From: Pseudomonas sp. ATCC PTA-122608
GTDB taxonomy: Bacteria > Pseudomonadota > Gammaproteobacteria > Pseudomonadales > Pseudomonadaceae
Direction of reading: 5' to 3'
DNA length: 64,000 bases
Assembly (NCBI RefSeq): GCF_001952855.1
Contig: NZ_LPNO01000052.1
Coordinates: 1 to 64,000 of the forward strand
In this document: positions 7,860-16,040 of the stretch, one piece after another
Position numbering within the stretch: position 1 is the first letter of the stretch
Layout: each line of letters begins with the position of its first letter
Notes under the pieces: model-generated
What the model saw: only the letters and a program-made list of their open reading frames with translations
What the model was told of the DNA's origin: nothing
The model's database searches: none
Made by a program: the position numbers and the translations under genes

Positions 7860-9002
7860 ATGATCATTTCGTCCGCATCGGATTACCGCGAAGCCGCCCG
7901 CCGCAAACTGCCGCGTTTCCTGTTCGACTACATCGACGGCGGTGCCTACGCCGAACACACCCTAAGGGCCAACAGTTCGGACCTGTCCGACATCAGCCTG
8001 CGCCAGCGCATCCTGCGCAACGTCGAAAGCCTGAGCCTTGAAACCACGTTGTTCGACCAGCCATTGGCGATGCCGGTGGTGCTCAGCCCCGTGGGCCTGA
8101 CCGGCATGTTTGCCCGGCGTGGTGAAGTGCAGGCGGCGAAGGCGGCGGCGAACAAGGGCATTCCGTTTTGCCTGTCGACCGTGTCTGTGTGCCCGATCGA
8201 AGAAGTGGCGTCCCAGAGCCCGCAATCCATCTGGTTTCAGCTGTATGTGCTGAAAGATCGCGGCTTCATGAAAAACGCCCTGGAGCGAGCCCAGGCCGCC
8301 GGGGTGAAAAACCTCGTGTTCACCGTCGACATGCCCACCCCCGGCGCGCGCTATCGCGATGCGCATTCGGGGATGTCCGGCGCCTACGGCCCGCAACGCC
8401 AAATACTGCAAGCCATGACCAAACCGGCCTGGGCCTTCGATGTTGGCCTGCTGGGTCGCCCCCACGACCTGGGCAACATCTCCAAATACCTGGGCAAGCC
8501 CACGCAGTTGAAGGACTACATCGGCTGGCTGGCGAACAACTTCGATCCGTCCATCAGCTGGAAAGACCTGGAGTGGATCCGCGAGTTCTGGAAAGGCCCG
8601 ATGATCATCAAAGGCATCCTCGACCCCGAGGATGCCAAGGACGCGGTGAGCTTTGGTGCCGACGGCATCGTCGTCTCCAACCACGGCGGCCGCCAACTGG
8701 ATGGCGTGCTGTCCACGGCCAAGGCGCTGGCGCCTATCGTACAAGCCGTAGGCAGCGATCTGACGGTGCTGGTGGACTCCGGCGTACGCTCGGGGCTGGA
8801 CGTGGTGCGCATGCTCGCGCTGGGCGCCAAGGGCGTACTGTTGGGCCGTGCGCAGGCTTATGCACTGGCCGCCGACGGGCAGCGTGGCGTGGAAAACCTG
8901 CTGGATATCTTCGCCAAGGAAATGCGCGTGGCCATGACGCTGACCGGGGTCACGTCGATTGCACAAATCGATGAATCGATTCTGGTGCGCAGCCAGGGTT
9001 GA
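7860..9002 (+). CDS. lldD: FMN-dependent L-lactate dehydrogenase (LldD/LldA type)
   Basis: It oxidises L-lactate to pyruvate and passes electrons to the membrane quinone pool. The 380-residue product is the usual length for the family. FMN-dependent alpha-hydroxyacid dehydrogenase signatures are present: YIDGGAYAEHTL near the N-terminus, WFQLYVLKDR, the flavin-contacting lysine in MIIKGIL, and the active-site His-Arg segment SNHGGRQLDG. The start at 7860 (MIISSASDYREAARR) matches the family; an in-frame extension upstream runs over the promoter region. Unlike the usual lldP-lldD-lldE operon under GntR-type LldR, this copy stands alone beside a divergent LysR gene, so it is probably the second, dedicated L-lactate enzyme (lldA of P. 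aeruginosa). A glycolate or mandelate substrate cannot be fully excluded. Confidence 0.9.
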   Translation: MIISSASDYREAARRKLPRFLFDYIDGGAYAEHTLRANSSDLSDISLRQRILRNVESLSLETTLFDQPLAMPVVLSPVGLTGMFARRGEVQAAKAAANKGIPFCLSTVSVCPIEEVASQSPQSIWFQLYVLKDRGFMKNALERAQAAGVKNLVFTVDMPTPGARYRDAHSGMSGAYGPQRQILQAMTKPAWAFDVGLLGRPHDLGNISKYLGKPTQLKDYIGWLANNFDPSISWKDLEWIREFWKGPMIIKGILDPEDAKDAVSFGADGIVVSNHGGRQLDGVLSTAKALAPIVQAVGSDLTVLVDSGVRSGLDVVRMLALGAKGVLLGRAQAYALAADGQRGVENLLDIFAKEMRVAMTLTGVTSIAQIDESILVRSQG

Positions 9003-9009
9003 TTGGCGC

Positions 9010-9040
9010 AATGGCCTCAGAATCACTCTTCTGAGGTCAT
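9010..9040 (+). terminator. Hairpin after the lactate dehydrogenase gene
   Basis: A near-perfect 12-bp stem (ATGGCCTCAGAA / TTCTGAGGTCAT, 11 of 12 paired) with a six-base loop lies ten bases after the stop. No clean T-tract follows, so it may be a weak terminator or an mRNA-stabilising hairpin. Confidence 0.5.
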
Positions 9041-9171
9041 TCGCAGATATTTCTAAATGTTTCTTCATAAAGCCAAACCGTCATCAAACAGAAACATCCC
9101 AGGAATTAAATCGTCACGTCTTTGACAGGTGGAGCCCTCCACTTAACCCTTTTCTTTGAGGTGTCGTCGTG

Positions 9172-10188
9172 ATGTTGCTGACCAAAAAGAGTCTGTCAGT
9201 GTTGTTCACTGCCCTGTGCCTGAGTGGTGTCGCTCACGCCACCGACGTCACGGGCGCAGGCTCCAGTTTCGTCTACCCGGTGCTGTCCAAGTGGTCCCAG
9301 GAATACAGCAAGAATTCCAATGACCGGATCAACTACCAGTCCATCGGTTCTGGCGGCGGCATCGCCCAGATCAAGGCGGCGACCGTAGACTTCGGTGCTT
9401 CCGACGCACCGCTGTCGGTGGATGAATTGAAGGCCGGCGGCCTCGGCCAGTTCCCCAGCGTGATTGGCGGCATCGTGCCGGTGATGAACGTCGAAGGCGT
9501 TGCAGCAGGCCAACTGAAACTCGATGGCGAGGTGCTGGCGAAGATTTTCCTCGGTGACATCAAGGCCTGGAACGACCCGGCGATTGCCGCGCTCAACCCC
9601 GGCCTGAAGCTGCCTGGCGCGAATATCACCGTGGTCCACCGCTCGGACGGCTCGGGCACCTCGTACAACTTCACCAACTACCTCTCCAAAGTCAGTGATG
9701 GCTGGAAAAGCAAAATCGGTTTCGGCACCACCGTGCCGTGGCCAGTCGGTGTGGGTGGCAAGGGTAACGAAGGTGTTTCGGCCTACGTAAAGCAGATCAA
9801 GAACTCCATAGGCTTTGTTGAATACGCCTACGCCCTGCAGAACAAGATGAATTACGCCTCACTGAAGAACGCGTCCGGCAAATTCGTCGAGCCCAACGCC
9901 AAGGCCTTCCAGGCAGCGGCGGATACCGCCGACTGGGCCAACGCCCAAGACTTCAACCTGATCATGACCAACGCACCGGGCGAGAACGCGTGGCCGATCA
10001 CGGCGACCACCTGGATCATCATGTACAAGCAGGCAAAGAACGCCGAGCAAAGCCAGGCCGCTTTCAACTTCTTCAAATGGTCGTTGGAGAAAGGTCAACA
10101 GCAGGCTGCGGCATTGGACTACGTCGCGTTGCCTGATTCCCTCGTGACCCGGATCGAAGGTTACTGGAAGTCCGACTTCGCCCACTGA
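9172..10188 (+). CDS. pstS: Periplasmic phosphate-binding protein, E. coli-like PstS
   Basis: PstS captures phosphate in the periplasm for the PstCAB importer. The 338-residue precursor has a signal peptide ending around GVAHA, then the PstS hallmarks TGAGSSFVYPVLSKW, SIGSGGGIAQIKAATVDFGASDAP and HRSDGSGTSYNFTNYL, whose Ser, Asp and Arg residues bind phosphate. A GTG at 9169 directly precedes the ATG used here and has slightly better spacing from GAGG, so either start is possible. This form resembles the E. coli protein rather than the shorter P. aeruginosa PstS, suggesting a second Pst system. A CCGTCAT at 9078-9084 could be one Pho-box half; its partner at 9089 is poor, so PhoB control is plausible but not shown. 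Confidence 0.95.
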   Translation: MLLTKKSLSVLFTALCLSGVAHATDVTGAGSSFVYPVLSKWSQEYSKNSNDRINYQSIGSGGGIAQIKAATVDFGASDAPLSVDELKAGGLGQFPSVIGGIVPVMNVEGVAAGQLKLDGEVLAKIFLGDIKAWNDPAIAALNPGLKLPGANITVVHRSDGSGTSYNFTNYLSKVSDGWKSKIGFGTTVPWPVGVGGKGNEGVSAYVKQIKNSIGFVEYAYALQNKMNYASLKNASGKFVEPNAKAFQAAADTADWANAQDFNLIMTNAPGENAWPITATTWIIMYKQAKNAEQSQAAFNFFKWSLEKGQQQAAALDYVALPDSLVTRIEGYWKSDFAH

Positions 10189-10203
10189 TCCGTCCTCCCA
10201 TGA

Positions 10204-10237
10204 CCCCCTTGCCAGGCACCTGCTTGAGCAAGGCGGG
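10204..10237 (+). promoter_or_regulatory. Intercistronic hairpin between pstS and pstC
   Basis: CCCCCTTGC and GCAAGGCGGG form an imperfect stem across the gap between the binding-protein gene and the permease genes. Such hairpins commonly make the binding-protein message more abundant than the rest; that role is inferred. Confidence 0.4.
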
Positions 10238-10251
10238 TGAGCACATCTGAT

Positions 10252-11247
10252 ATGAACGAAACTGTCCATCCTCTGGCCATGACCACTCACGCGAGCGATG
10301 TGTCGGGTGACAGCCGCGCCGCTCGCGATCAGCGTAACGACCTGTGGTTCAAACGCTCGATGTTCGGGGCCGCCATGCTGGTCTTGCTGTTGTTGGCAAG
10401 CATCGCCGCCTCGACATTGTGGGGCGGCGGCCTGGCCTTCAAGACCTTCGGTTTCGGTTTCATTACCAGCACCGAGTGGGATGCGGTCAACAACCACTTC
10501 GGCGCCCTGGTACCGATTTACGGCACCTTGGTCACCTCCTTCCTGGCGTTGCTGATTGCAGTGCCGGTGAGTTTTGGCATCGCGATTTTCCTCACTGAAG
10601 TGGCGCCGCCCTGGCTGAGAATGCCGGTCGCCTCCGCCGTTGAATTGCTCGCGGGCATTCCCTCGATCATTTATGGCATGTGGGGTTTGTTTGTTTTCGG
10701 GCCCTTTATGGCAGAACACTTGTCACCCTGGATCAACGATTACCTGGGTGCGCTTCCGTTTATTGGCTCGCTGTTTCAGGGGCCGCCGCTGGGCATCGGG
10801 ATGCTGACCGCCGGCATTGTGCTGGCGATCATGATTACGCCGTTCATTACGTCGGTGATGCATGAGGTTTTCCGCAGTGTGCCGACTCAATTGAAAGAAT
10901 CGGCCTACGCGCTGGGCAGCACTACCTGGGAAGTGGTGTGGGACATCGTGTTGCCCTACACCCGTTCGGCAGTGGTTGGTGGGGTATTTCTCGGCCTCGG
11001 TCGCGCCCTGGGTGAAACCATGGCCGTCACCTTCGTGCTGGGTAACGCACAACAGTTCTCCGCCTCATTGCTGATGCCCAGCAGCTCCATCGCATCGGTC
11101 ATCGCCAACGAGTTCAGCGAGGCCTATACCGACCTGCATCGTTCGGCACTGATCGCGCTGGGCTTCCTGCTGTTTATCGTGACGTTCGTGGTGCTGGCAC
11201 TGGCGCGGCTGATGCTCATGCGCCTGTCACGCAAGGAGGGCCTATGA
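10252..11247 (+). CDS. pstC: Phosphate ABC transporter permease PstC
   Basis: One of two inner-membrane channel subunits of the high-affinity phosphate importer. The 331-residue product has a hydrophilic N-terminal tail of about 35 residues and six predicted membrane segments, with the permease loop (EAA motif) at KESAYALGSTTWEVVWDIVLP contacting the ATPase. The GRALGETMAVTFVLGN stretch is typical of PstC. The ATG at 10252 lacks a strong ribosome site; GTG 10237 and ATG 10279 are alternatives. Its stop overlaps the pstA start in an ATGA-type junction, indicating translational coupling. Confidence 0.94.
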   Translation: MNETVHPLAMTTHASDVSGDSRAARDQRNDLWFKRSMFGAAMLVLLLLASIAASTLWGGGLAFKTFGFGFITSTEWDAVNNHFGALVPIYGTLVTSFLALLIAVPVSFGIAIFLTEVAPPWLRMPVASAVELLAGIPSIIYGMWGLFVFGPFMAEHLSPWINDYLGALPFIGSLFQGPPLGIGMLTAGIVLAIMITPFITSVMHEVFRSVPTQLKESAYALGSTTWEVVWDIVLPYTRSAVVGGVFLGLGRALGETMAVTFVLGNAQQFSASLLMPSSSIASVIANEFSEAYTDLHRSALIALGFLLFIVTFVVLALARLMLMRLSRKEGL

Positions 11248-12116
11248 ACAGCAACGAACGCCTGTACCGCAAGCGTGCCTTCAAGAACCGCGTGGCCATG
11301 CTGCTGAGTTGTGGCGCCACCGCCTTTGGCCTGTTGTGGCTGGCGTGGATTCTGTTGACCACCATCATCAACGGCTTTCAGGCACTCAACCTGCGCCTGT
11401 TTACCGAGATGACACCGCCACCCGGAACAGACGGCGGCCTGGCCAACGCGTTTTATGGCAGCGCCCTGATGTCCGGGATTGCGCTGCTGATTGGCACGCC
11501 CATCGGGCTGATGGCCGGTATCTGGCTGGCGGAATTCGCACGGCATTCGCGCCTGGGTACCACGGTGCGTTTCATCAACGACATTCTGCTGTCCGCGCCC
11601 TCAATCGTCCTCGGTTTGTTCATCTACACCGGCGTGATCCTGCCGCTGAACCTGTTGACCAATCACCAGGTCGGTTTCTCTGCCATTGCCGGCGCCCTGG
11701 CGTTGGCACTGCTGGTGATTCCGGTGGTGGTGAGGACGACCGACGAGATGCTCCAACTGCAGCCCTCCACCATGCGTGAGGCCGCCCTGGCCCTGGGCGT
11801 GCCGCAATGGAAGCTGACGTTGCAGATCGTGTTGAGAGCCGCCAAGGCCGGCGTGGTGACCGGCATCCTGCTGGCGCTGGCTCGGATTACCGGCGAAACC
11901 GCCCCGCTGCTGTTCACTGCCTTCGGCAACCAGTTCTGGAGCAGCAACTTGCTCAAACCGATCGCCAGCGTGCCGGTGGTTATTTTCCAGTACGCCATGA
12001 GCCCCTTCGATGACTGGCACTCCCTGGCATGGGCAGGCGCCTTGGTACTGACGATGTTCGTGCTGGTGCTGAGCTTGCTGTCTCGCCTGATTCTTTTACG
12101 CAATAGGTCCCACTGA
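11244..12116 (+). CDS. pstA: Phosphate ABC transporter permease PstA
   Basis: Second channel subunit, 290 residues, paired with PstC. Membrane segments occur from about residue 20 onwards, and the ATPase-coupling loop reads REAALALGVPQWKLTLQIVL. ARITGETAPLLFTAFG is the typical PstA stretch near the fifth segment. An AGGAGG-like ribosome site (AAGGAGGG at about 11234-11241) precedes the start within the 3' end of pstC. The stop and the pstB start share bases (TGATG), so the genes are coupled. Confidence 0.95.
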   Translation: MNSNERLYRKRAFKNRVAMLLSCGATAFGLLWLAWILLTTIINGFQALNLRLFTEMTPPPGTDGGLANAFYGSALMSGIALLIGTPIGLMAGIWLAEFARHSRLGTTVRFINDILLSAPSIVLGLFIYTGVILPLNLLTNHQVGFSAIAGALALALLVIPVVVRTTDEMLQLQPSTMREAALALGVPQWKLTLQIVLRAAKAGVVTGILLALARITGETAPLLFTAFGNQFWSSNLLKPIASVPVVIFQYAMSPFDDWHSLAWAGALVLTMFVLVLSLLSRLILLRNRSH

Positions 12117-12895
12117 TGCAATCGACCCGCCTTGATCCTGAAAAAACCAAAATCCGTGTCCGTGGGTTGGAGTTTTTCTACAACAACCAGCGTTCGCTGA
12201 AATCCATCGACATCGACATTCCGGAAAAACGCATCACCGCGATCATCGGTCCATCGGGTTGCGGGAAGTCGACCTTGCTGCGGGTGTTCAACCGCATCTA
12301 CTCGATGTACCCGAAGCAGGAAGCCCGCGGCGAAGTGCTGCTCAACGGCGAAAACATCCTCGCCCCCGGCTACTCGATGAACCGCCTGCGCAGTCATGTC
12401 GGGATGGTTTTCCAGAAGCCGGTGCCGTTCCCCATGTCGATCTACGACAACATCGCCTATGCCGTGCGCCACCATGAAAAGCTCTCACGCCGGGAAATGG
12501 ATGACCGTGTGGAGCAGGCCCTGCGCGGAGGCGCCCTGTGGGATGAAGTGAAAGACAAACTCAAGCAGAGCGCCCAGAGCCTCTCAGGCGGGCAGCAGCA
12601 ACGCCTGTGCATCGCTCGCACCATTGCGCTGCGGCCGCAGGTTTTGCTGCTGGATGAACCGACCTCGGCACTCGACCCGATTTCCACCGGGCGTATCGAA
12701 CAGTTGATCACCGAGCTGAAAGAGCAATACACGGTGATCATCGTGACCCACAACATGCAACAGGCCGCGCGGGTATCCGACAGCACGGCGTTCATGTTCA
12801 TGGGCGAACTGATTGAGCACGGCAATACGGATGAGATCTTCACCAAGCCGAAGATGAAGCAGACCGAGGACTACATCACCGGGCGGTTTGGCTAG
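12116..12895 (+). CDS. pstB: Phosphate ABC transporter ATPase PstB
   Basis: The 259-residue ATPase drives PstCA. Walker A is GPSGCGKST at 45-53, the Q-loop lies in GMVFQKPVPFPMS, the ABC signature is LSGGQQQRL, Walker B is VLLLDEPTSALDP, and the switch His is in IIVTHNMQQAARV. All catalytic residues are present. In most bacteria phoU follows pstB and links transport to PhoR/PhoB signalling. Here a strong terminator begins ten bases after the stop and the next gene is a convergent tRNA, so this operon has no phoU of its own. Confidence 0.96.
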   Translation: MQSTRLDPEKTKIRVRGLEFFYNNQRSLKSIDIDIPEKRITAIIGPSGCGKSTLLRVFNRIYSMYPKQEARGEVLLNGENILAPGYSMNRLRSHVGMVFQKPVPFPMSIYDNIAYAVRHHEKLSRREMDDRVEQALRGGALWDEVKDKLKQSAQSLSGGQQQRLCIARTIALRPQVLLLDEPTSALDPISTGRIEQLITELKEQYTVIIVTHNMQQAARVSDSTAFMFMGELIEHGNTDEIFTKPKMKQTEDYITGRFG

Positions 12896-12904
12896 GTTTA
12901 AAAC

Positions 12905-12948
12905 AAAAAAGCCGATCACTCTCGGCGTTGAGAGTGATCGGCTTTTGT
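12905..12948 (+). terminator. Rho-independent terminator of the pst operon
   Basis: A perfect 12-bp stem GCCGATCACTCT / AGAGTGATCGGC with an eight-base loop, preceded by A-runs and followed by TTTT. Confidence 0.9.
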
Positions 12949-12952
12949 TGGG

Positions 12953-12996
12953 CAAAAAAAAACCCGGAAATCCTCACTTGCGTGGGCCTTCCGGAT
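12953..12996 (-). terminator. Terminator of the tRNA-Lys transcript
   Basis: Reading leftward from the tRNA, a CCGGAA/TTCCGG-based stem is followed by nine T residues (the A-run at 12953-12961 on the plus strand). It abuts the oppositely oriented pst terminator. Confidence 0.7.
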
Positions 12997-13014
12997 TTTC
13001 TAAACCGCCAAAAA

Positions 13015-13090
13015 TGGTGGGTCGTGTGGGATTCGAACCTACGACCAATTGGTTAAAAGCCAACTGCTCTACCAACTGAGCTAACGACCC
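13015..13090 (-). tRNA. tRNA-Lys (anticodon TTT)
   Basis: The minus strand reads GGGTCGTTAGCTCAGTTGG... with a complete cloverleaf: 7-bp acceptor GGGTCGT/ACGACCC, D arm AGCTCAGTTGGTAGAGC, anticodon loop CTTTTAA (TTT, lysine), and TPsiC arm with GGTTCGAATCC. The CCA end is encoded (plus strand TGG at 13015-13017). The 3' end faces the pst operon. In P. aeruginosa the tRNA-Lys next to queC is an integration site for pKLC102/PAPI-type islands; here no island is attached. Confidence 0.97.
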
Positions 13091-13153
13091 GCTGTGTGGT
13101 GGCGCGTATAATACTGATTTCTAAGGATTATTCAACACCTTATTTGAAATAAA

Positions 13154-13831
13154 TCAGAAATAACGCGTTGGGTCAGTAATTCCGGCCGCCTCTAAGCCCT
13201 CTGCACGCAGTCGGCAGCTGTCGCATTTCCCACAAGCCCGACCGTAATTGTCCGCCTGATAGCAGGAAACAGTCAGCGAGTAATCGACGCCGAGTCCTAC
13301 GCCAGCCTTCACAATATCGGCCTTGCTGCGGTTCTGCAGCGGCGCCAGGATGCGAAAGCCCTGCCCTTCTACACCGGCCTTGGTAGCGAGGTTGGCCATG
13401 CGCTCGAACGACTCGATGTACTCGGGACGGCAGTCCGGGTAACCGGCGTAGTCCAGGGCGTTAACGCCGATGAAGATGTCGCGGGCGTTCAGCACTTCGG
13501 CCCAGCCGAGGGCCAGGGACAGAAAGACCGTGTTGCGCGCCGGCACGTAGGTCACCGGGATGCCTTCGCTGGGGCCTTGTGGCACGTCGATGGAGCTGTC
13601 GGTCAGAGCGGAGCCACCCATGCCGTCGAGGTTCAGTCCGATCACCTTGTGCTCCACCACGCCCAGGTCGCGGGCGACGCGAGCCGCGGCATCAAGCTCG
13701 GCGCGGTGGCGCTGGCCGTAGTCGAAGCTCATGGTGTAGCAGCCGTAGCCTTCGGCACGGGCCATGGCAACCACGGTGGCCGAGTCGAGGCCGCCGGACA
13801 GCAGAATGACCGCACGCTTTTGATCAGTCAT
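13154..13831 (-). CDS. queC: 7-cyano-7-deazaguanine synthase
   Basis: QueC converts 7-carboxy-7-deazaguanine to preQ0 with ATP and ammonia, in the pathway to queuosine-modified tRNA. The 225-residue product has the PP-loop SGGLDS at 12-17 for ATP and a zinc site formed by C190, C200, C203 and C206 (the last three in CGKCDSC). The start at 13831 (MTDQKRAVILL) is right for the family. It follows queE with a single base between them and is co-transcribed leftward towards the tRNA gene. Confidence 0.97.
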   Translation of the reverse strand: MTDQKRAVILLSGGLDSATVVAMARAEGYGCYTMSFDYGQRHRAELDAAARVARDLGVVEHKVIGLNLDGMGGSALTDSSIDVPQGPSEGIPVTYVPARNTVFLSLALGWAEVLNARDIFIGVNALDYAGYPDCRPEYIESFERMANLATKAGVEGQGFRILAPLQNRSKADIVKAGVGLGVDYSLTVSCYQADNYGRACGKCDSCRLRAEGLEAAGITDPTRYF

Positions 13832-13832
13832 C

Positions 13833-14480
13833 TCAGCGCCCCGGCTCGTCGTTCCACAGGTACTTGTGCAACTGCAGTTGCAGGCGCACCGGCAGATTGT
13901 CTGCGACGACCCAGTCAGCCAGGTCACGCGCATTCAGGTCATGGTGGCTTGGGGAAAACAGCACTTCGCCGGCTCGGCGGTCCAGGCCATATTGGATCAG
14001 CTTGGAGTTCGCCCAGTCGTAGTCTTCACGGGAACAGATGACGAACTTGACCTGGTCGTTGGCCGTCAGCAGCTCGATGTTCTCGTAGCGGTTGCGGTGC
14101 GCTTCCTTGGAACCCGGGGTCTTGAGGTCGACAACCCGGCTGACGCGAGGGTCTACCGCGGAAATATCCAGGGCGCCGCTGGTTTCCAGGGACACCTCGT
14201 AACCGGCGTCACACAACTGCTTGAGCAGCGGAATGGCATTAGGCTGTGCCAGTGGCTCGCCACCGGTAACACAGACATAGCGCGGCCGGTAACCGGCTAC
14301 TTGCTCGAGAATGTCGTCAAGGGTACGCACGGTGCCGCCGCTGAAGGCGTAGGCGCTGTCGCAGTATTGGCAACGCAGCGGGCAACCGGTGAGGCGCACA
14401 AATACAGTGGGCAGCCCGGCAGTGCGCGTTTCACCCTGCAACGAGTAAAAAACTTCGGTGATACGTAATGTGTCTTGCAT
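13833..14480 (-). CDS. queE: 7-carboxy-7-deazaguanine synthase (radical SAM)
   Basis: QueE rearranges 6-carboxytetrahydropterin to 7-carboxy-7-deazaguanine, the step before QueC. At 215 residues it is a compact radical SAM enzyme with the cluster motif CxxxCxxC at C33, C37 and C40 (CPLRCQYC), and SAM-binding TGGEPLAQ further on. The start at 14480 (MQDTLRITEVFYSLQGE) was chosen over a GTG three codons upstream by family comparison. It heads a queE-queC pair; the pathway genes queD and folE are not in the window. Confidence 0.96.
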   Translation of the reverse strand: MQDTLRITEVFYSLQGETRTAGLPTVFVRLTGCPLRCQYCDSAYAFSGGTVRTLDDILEQVAGYRPRYVCVTGGEPLAQPNAIPLLKQLCDAGYEVSLETSGALDISAVDPRVSRVVDLKTPGSKEAHRNRYENIELLTANDQVKFVICSREDYDWANSKLIQYGLDRRAGEVLFSPSHHDLNARDLADWVVADNLPVRLQLQLHKYLWNDEPGR

Positions 14481-14595
14481 AGTCGCCACGGGCGTAACAG
14501 CTAAACAGGCTGTCCGCCTCCGTCAGGCACTTCAAGGAATTGCGCCAACGCGTAAACCCCAGGAAGCGTGTGTCATAAAAGGGCGTGGATTCTAA

Positions 14596-14626
14596 CGAAA
14601 AAACCCGCGCAGGGCGCGGGTTTCTT
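14596..14626 (-). terminator. Terminator of the tol-pal-cpoB operon
   Basis: Reading leftward, a CCCGCGC/GCGCGGG stem with a short loop is followed by a T-run. It lies just past the cpoB stop and separates the tol-pal operon from queE-queC. Confidence 0.85.
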
Positions 14627-14644
14627 CTGAACGGGTTGCAACGC

Positions 14645-15478
14645 TTACATGCGTTGCAGATCCCGCTGTGCCAACTGAGCAGCGGAGGTACCCGGATATT
14701 GGGCCACCACCTGCTGCAGAATGCCTTTGACCTTGTCGGTATGACCCAGGCGGCGCTCTACGTCAGCGAGTTTGTACAGCGAGTCCGGCACCTTGGCGTG
14801 CTTGGGGTACAGCTGGCTGACCTTGGCAAACGCTTGACCTGCACCTTGCAGGTCACCCTTGGCCAGGTTCACCTCACCCAACCAGTACTGGGCGTTGCCG
14901 GCGTACTGGCTGTTCGGGTATTTGCGCAGGAATGCGGTAAAAGCCTGGCTGGCCTTATCGAAATCCTTGGCCTTGATCAGGTCGAAGGCTGCGTCGTAAT
15001 ACAGCTTTTCCTTCGCCGGATCACCCGGTTCGCTGCTGGCGGCAGGGGCTTGGCTCGCAGCCGCGGCCCCTGCTGCTGCACCACCGGCGGCGCTTGCGGC
15101 GCCACCGGCAGAAGAATTATCAGGAGTGGCGGCTGGTGTAACGCCGGCTCCAATACGTCGATCAAGATCCTGGTAACGCTCCAGGCCTTCTTGCTTCAGC
15201 TGGTTCACTTGATTCTGCAGAACTTCAATCGTGCCTTGTTGCTGCGACAATTGATCCTGCATGCGTTGCAGCTGGTTGAACAGTTCGCCCTGTGCCGAAG
15301 GCGCGGCCGTAGCCGCGCCCCCGGCATAGGCGCCGTTCGTGCCATAACCCGCTGGGGGATAACTGCTCCCGCTATTGTTATAGCCAGAGTTGCTATCTTC
15401 CACAGGAACCGCAGCCCACACCGCAAGCGGTGCCAGGCTGAGAGCCAATACAGTTAGAGCACGACGGCACGTTCGCAT
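14645..15478 (-). CDS. cpoB: Cell division coordinator CpoB (YbgF)
   Basis: CpoB is a periplasmic protein that links Tol-Pal outer membrane constriction to peptidoglycan synthesis by PBP1B in E. coli. The 277-residue precursor has a signal peptide (cleavage after VWA), a coiled-coil segment at about 65-105 (LQRMQDQLSQQQGTIEVLQN) that trimerises, an Ala/Gly-rich linker at about 110-150, and C-terminal TPR repeats (YDAAFDLIKAKDFDKASQAF and two further units). It is last in the ybgC-tolQRAB-pal-cpoB operon, six bases after pal. The Ala/Gly linker is longer than in E. coli. Confidence 0.95.
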   Translation of the reverse strand: MRTCRRALTVLALSLAPLAVWAAVPVEDSNSGYNNSGSSYPPAGYGTNGAYAGGAATAAPSAQGELFNQLQRMQDQLSQQQGTIEVLQNQVNQLKQEGLERYQDLDRRIGAGVTPAATPDNSSAGGAASAAGGAAAGAAAASQAPAASSEPGDPAKEKLYYDAAFDLIKAKDFDKASQAFTAFLRKYPNSQYAGNAQYWLGEVNLAKGDLQGAGQAFAKVSQLYPKHAKVPDSLYKLADVERRLGHTDKVKGILQQVVAQYPGTSAAQLAQRDLQRM

Positions 15479-15484
15479 GACGAA

Positions 15485-15985
15485 TTACTTACGCAGTTCG
15501 ACGCGACGGTTTTGAGCCCAGGACTGCTCGTCGTGGCCAGTAGCAACTGGACGCTCTTTACCGTAGGAAACCAGTTCCAGTTGGCCCGGAGCAACACCTT
15601 GCAGTACCAGGTAGCGCTGAACGGCTTTCGCACGACGCTCGCCCAGTGCCATGTTGTACTCACGAGTACCACGTTCGTCGGTGTTACCTTCCAGAACAAC
15701 GCGAGCGCCGTTAGCTTTCAGGTCCTTCGCGTGAACGTCCAGAGCGCGCATGGCTTCTGGCTTCAGGTCCGAACTGTCGTATTCGAAGTAGAAAGTGGTG
15801 ATAGCGCGCAGAGCAGCTTCTTCGCTCAGGGAGCCGTCAACTGCACCAGTGTTAGCGCCGTAACCAGCGTTTGGATCAACAGCTGCGCCTTCACCGGCAT
15901 TGTCGCCGCCTTTAGACGAGCAACCAACGGCTACGGACAGAGCCAGAGCCAGAGCAGCAAACTTACCAAACTTCAGCATTTCCAT
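15485..15985 (-). CDS. pal: Peptidoglycan-associated lipoprotein Pal
   Basis: Pal is anchored in the outer membrane and binds peptidoglycan and TolB. The 166-residue precursor has a lipoprotein signal with lipobox VAVGC (lipidated C22), a Gly/Ala-rich tether, and an OmpA-like domain from about 60, with NTDERGTREYNMALGERRA containing the Asp and Arg that grip diaminopimelate. The start at 15985 is preceded by AGGAG seven bases upstream; the second Met at 15979 is worse placed. Fourth from last in function but transcribed after tolB in the usual order. Confidence 0.97.
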   Translation of the reverse strand: MEMLKFGKFAALALALSVAVGCSSKGGDNAGEGAAVDPNAGYGANTGAVDGSLSEEAALRAITTFYFEYDSSDLKPEAMRALDVHAKDLKANGARVVLEGNTDERGTREYNMALGERRAKAVQRYLVLQGVAPGQLELVSYGKERPVATGHDEQSWAQNRRVELRK

Positions 15986-16040
15986 CGTGAAACTCCTAAT
16001 GAACCCCAGTGTGTTAAGTACTTCTTTTTGTAGCGCCGCG

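Noticed and set aside
9078..9106. Pho box before pstS
   Set aside because: The first half CCGTCAT is good but the second, CAGAAAC, matches at only three of seven positions; kept only as a remark.
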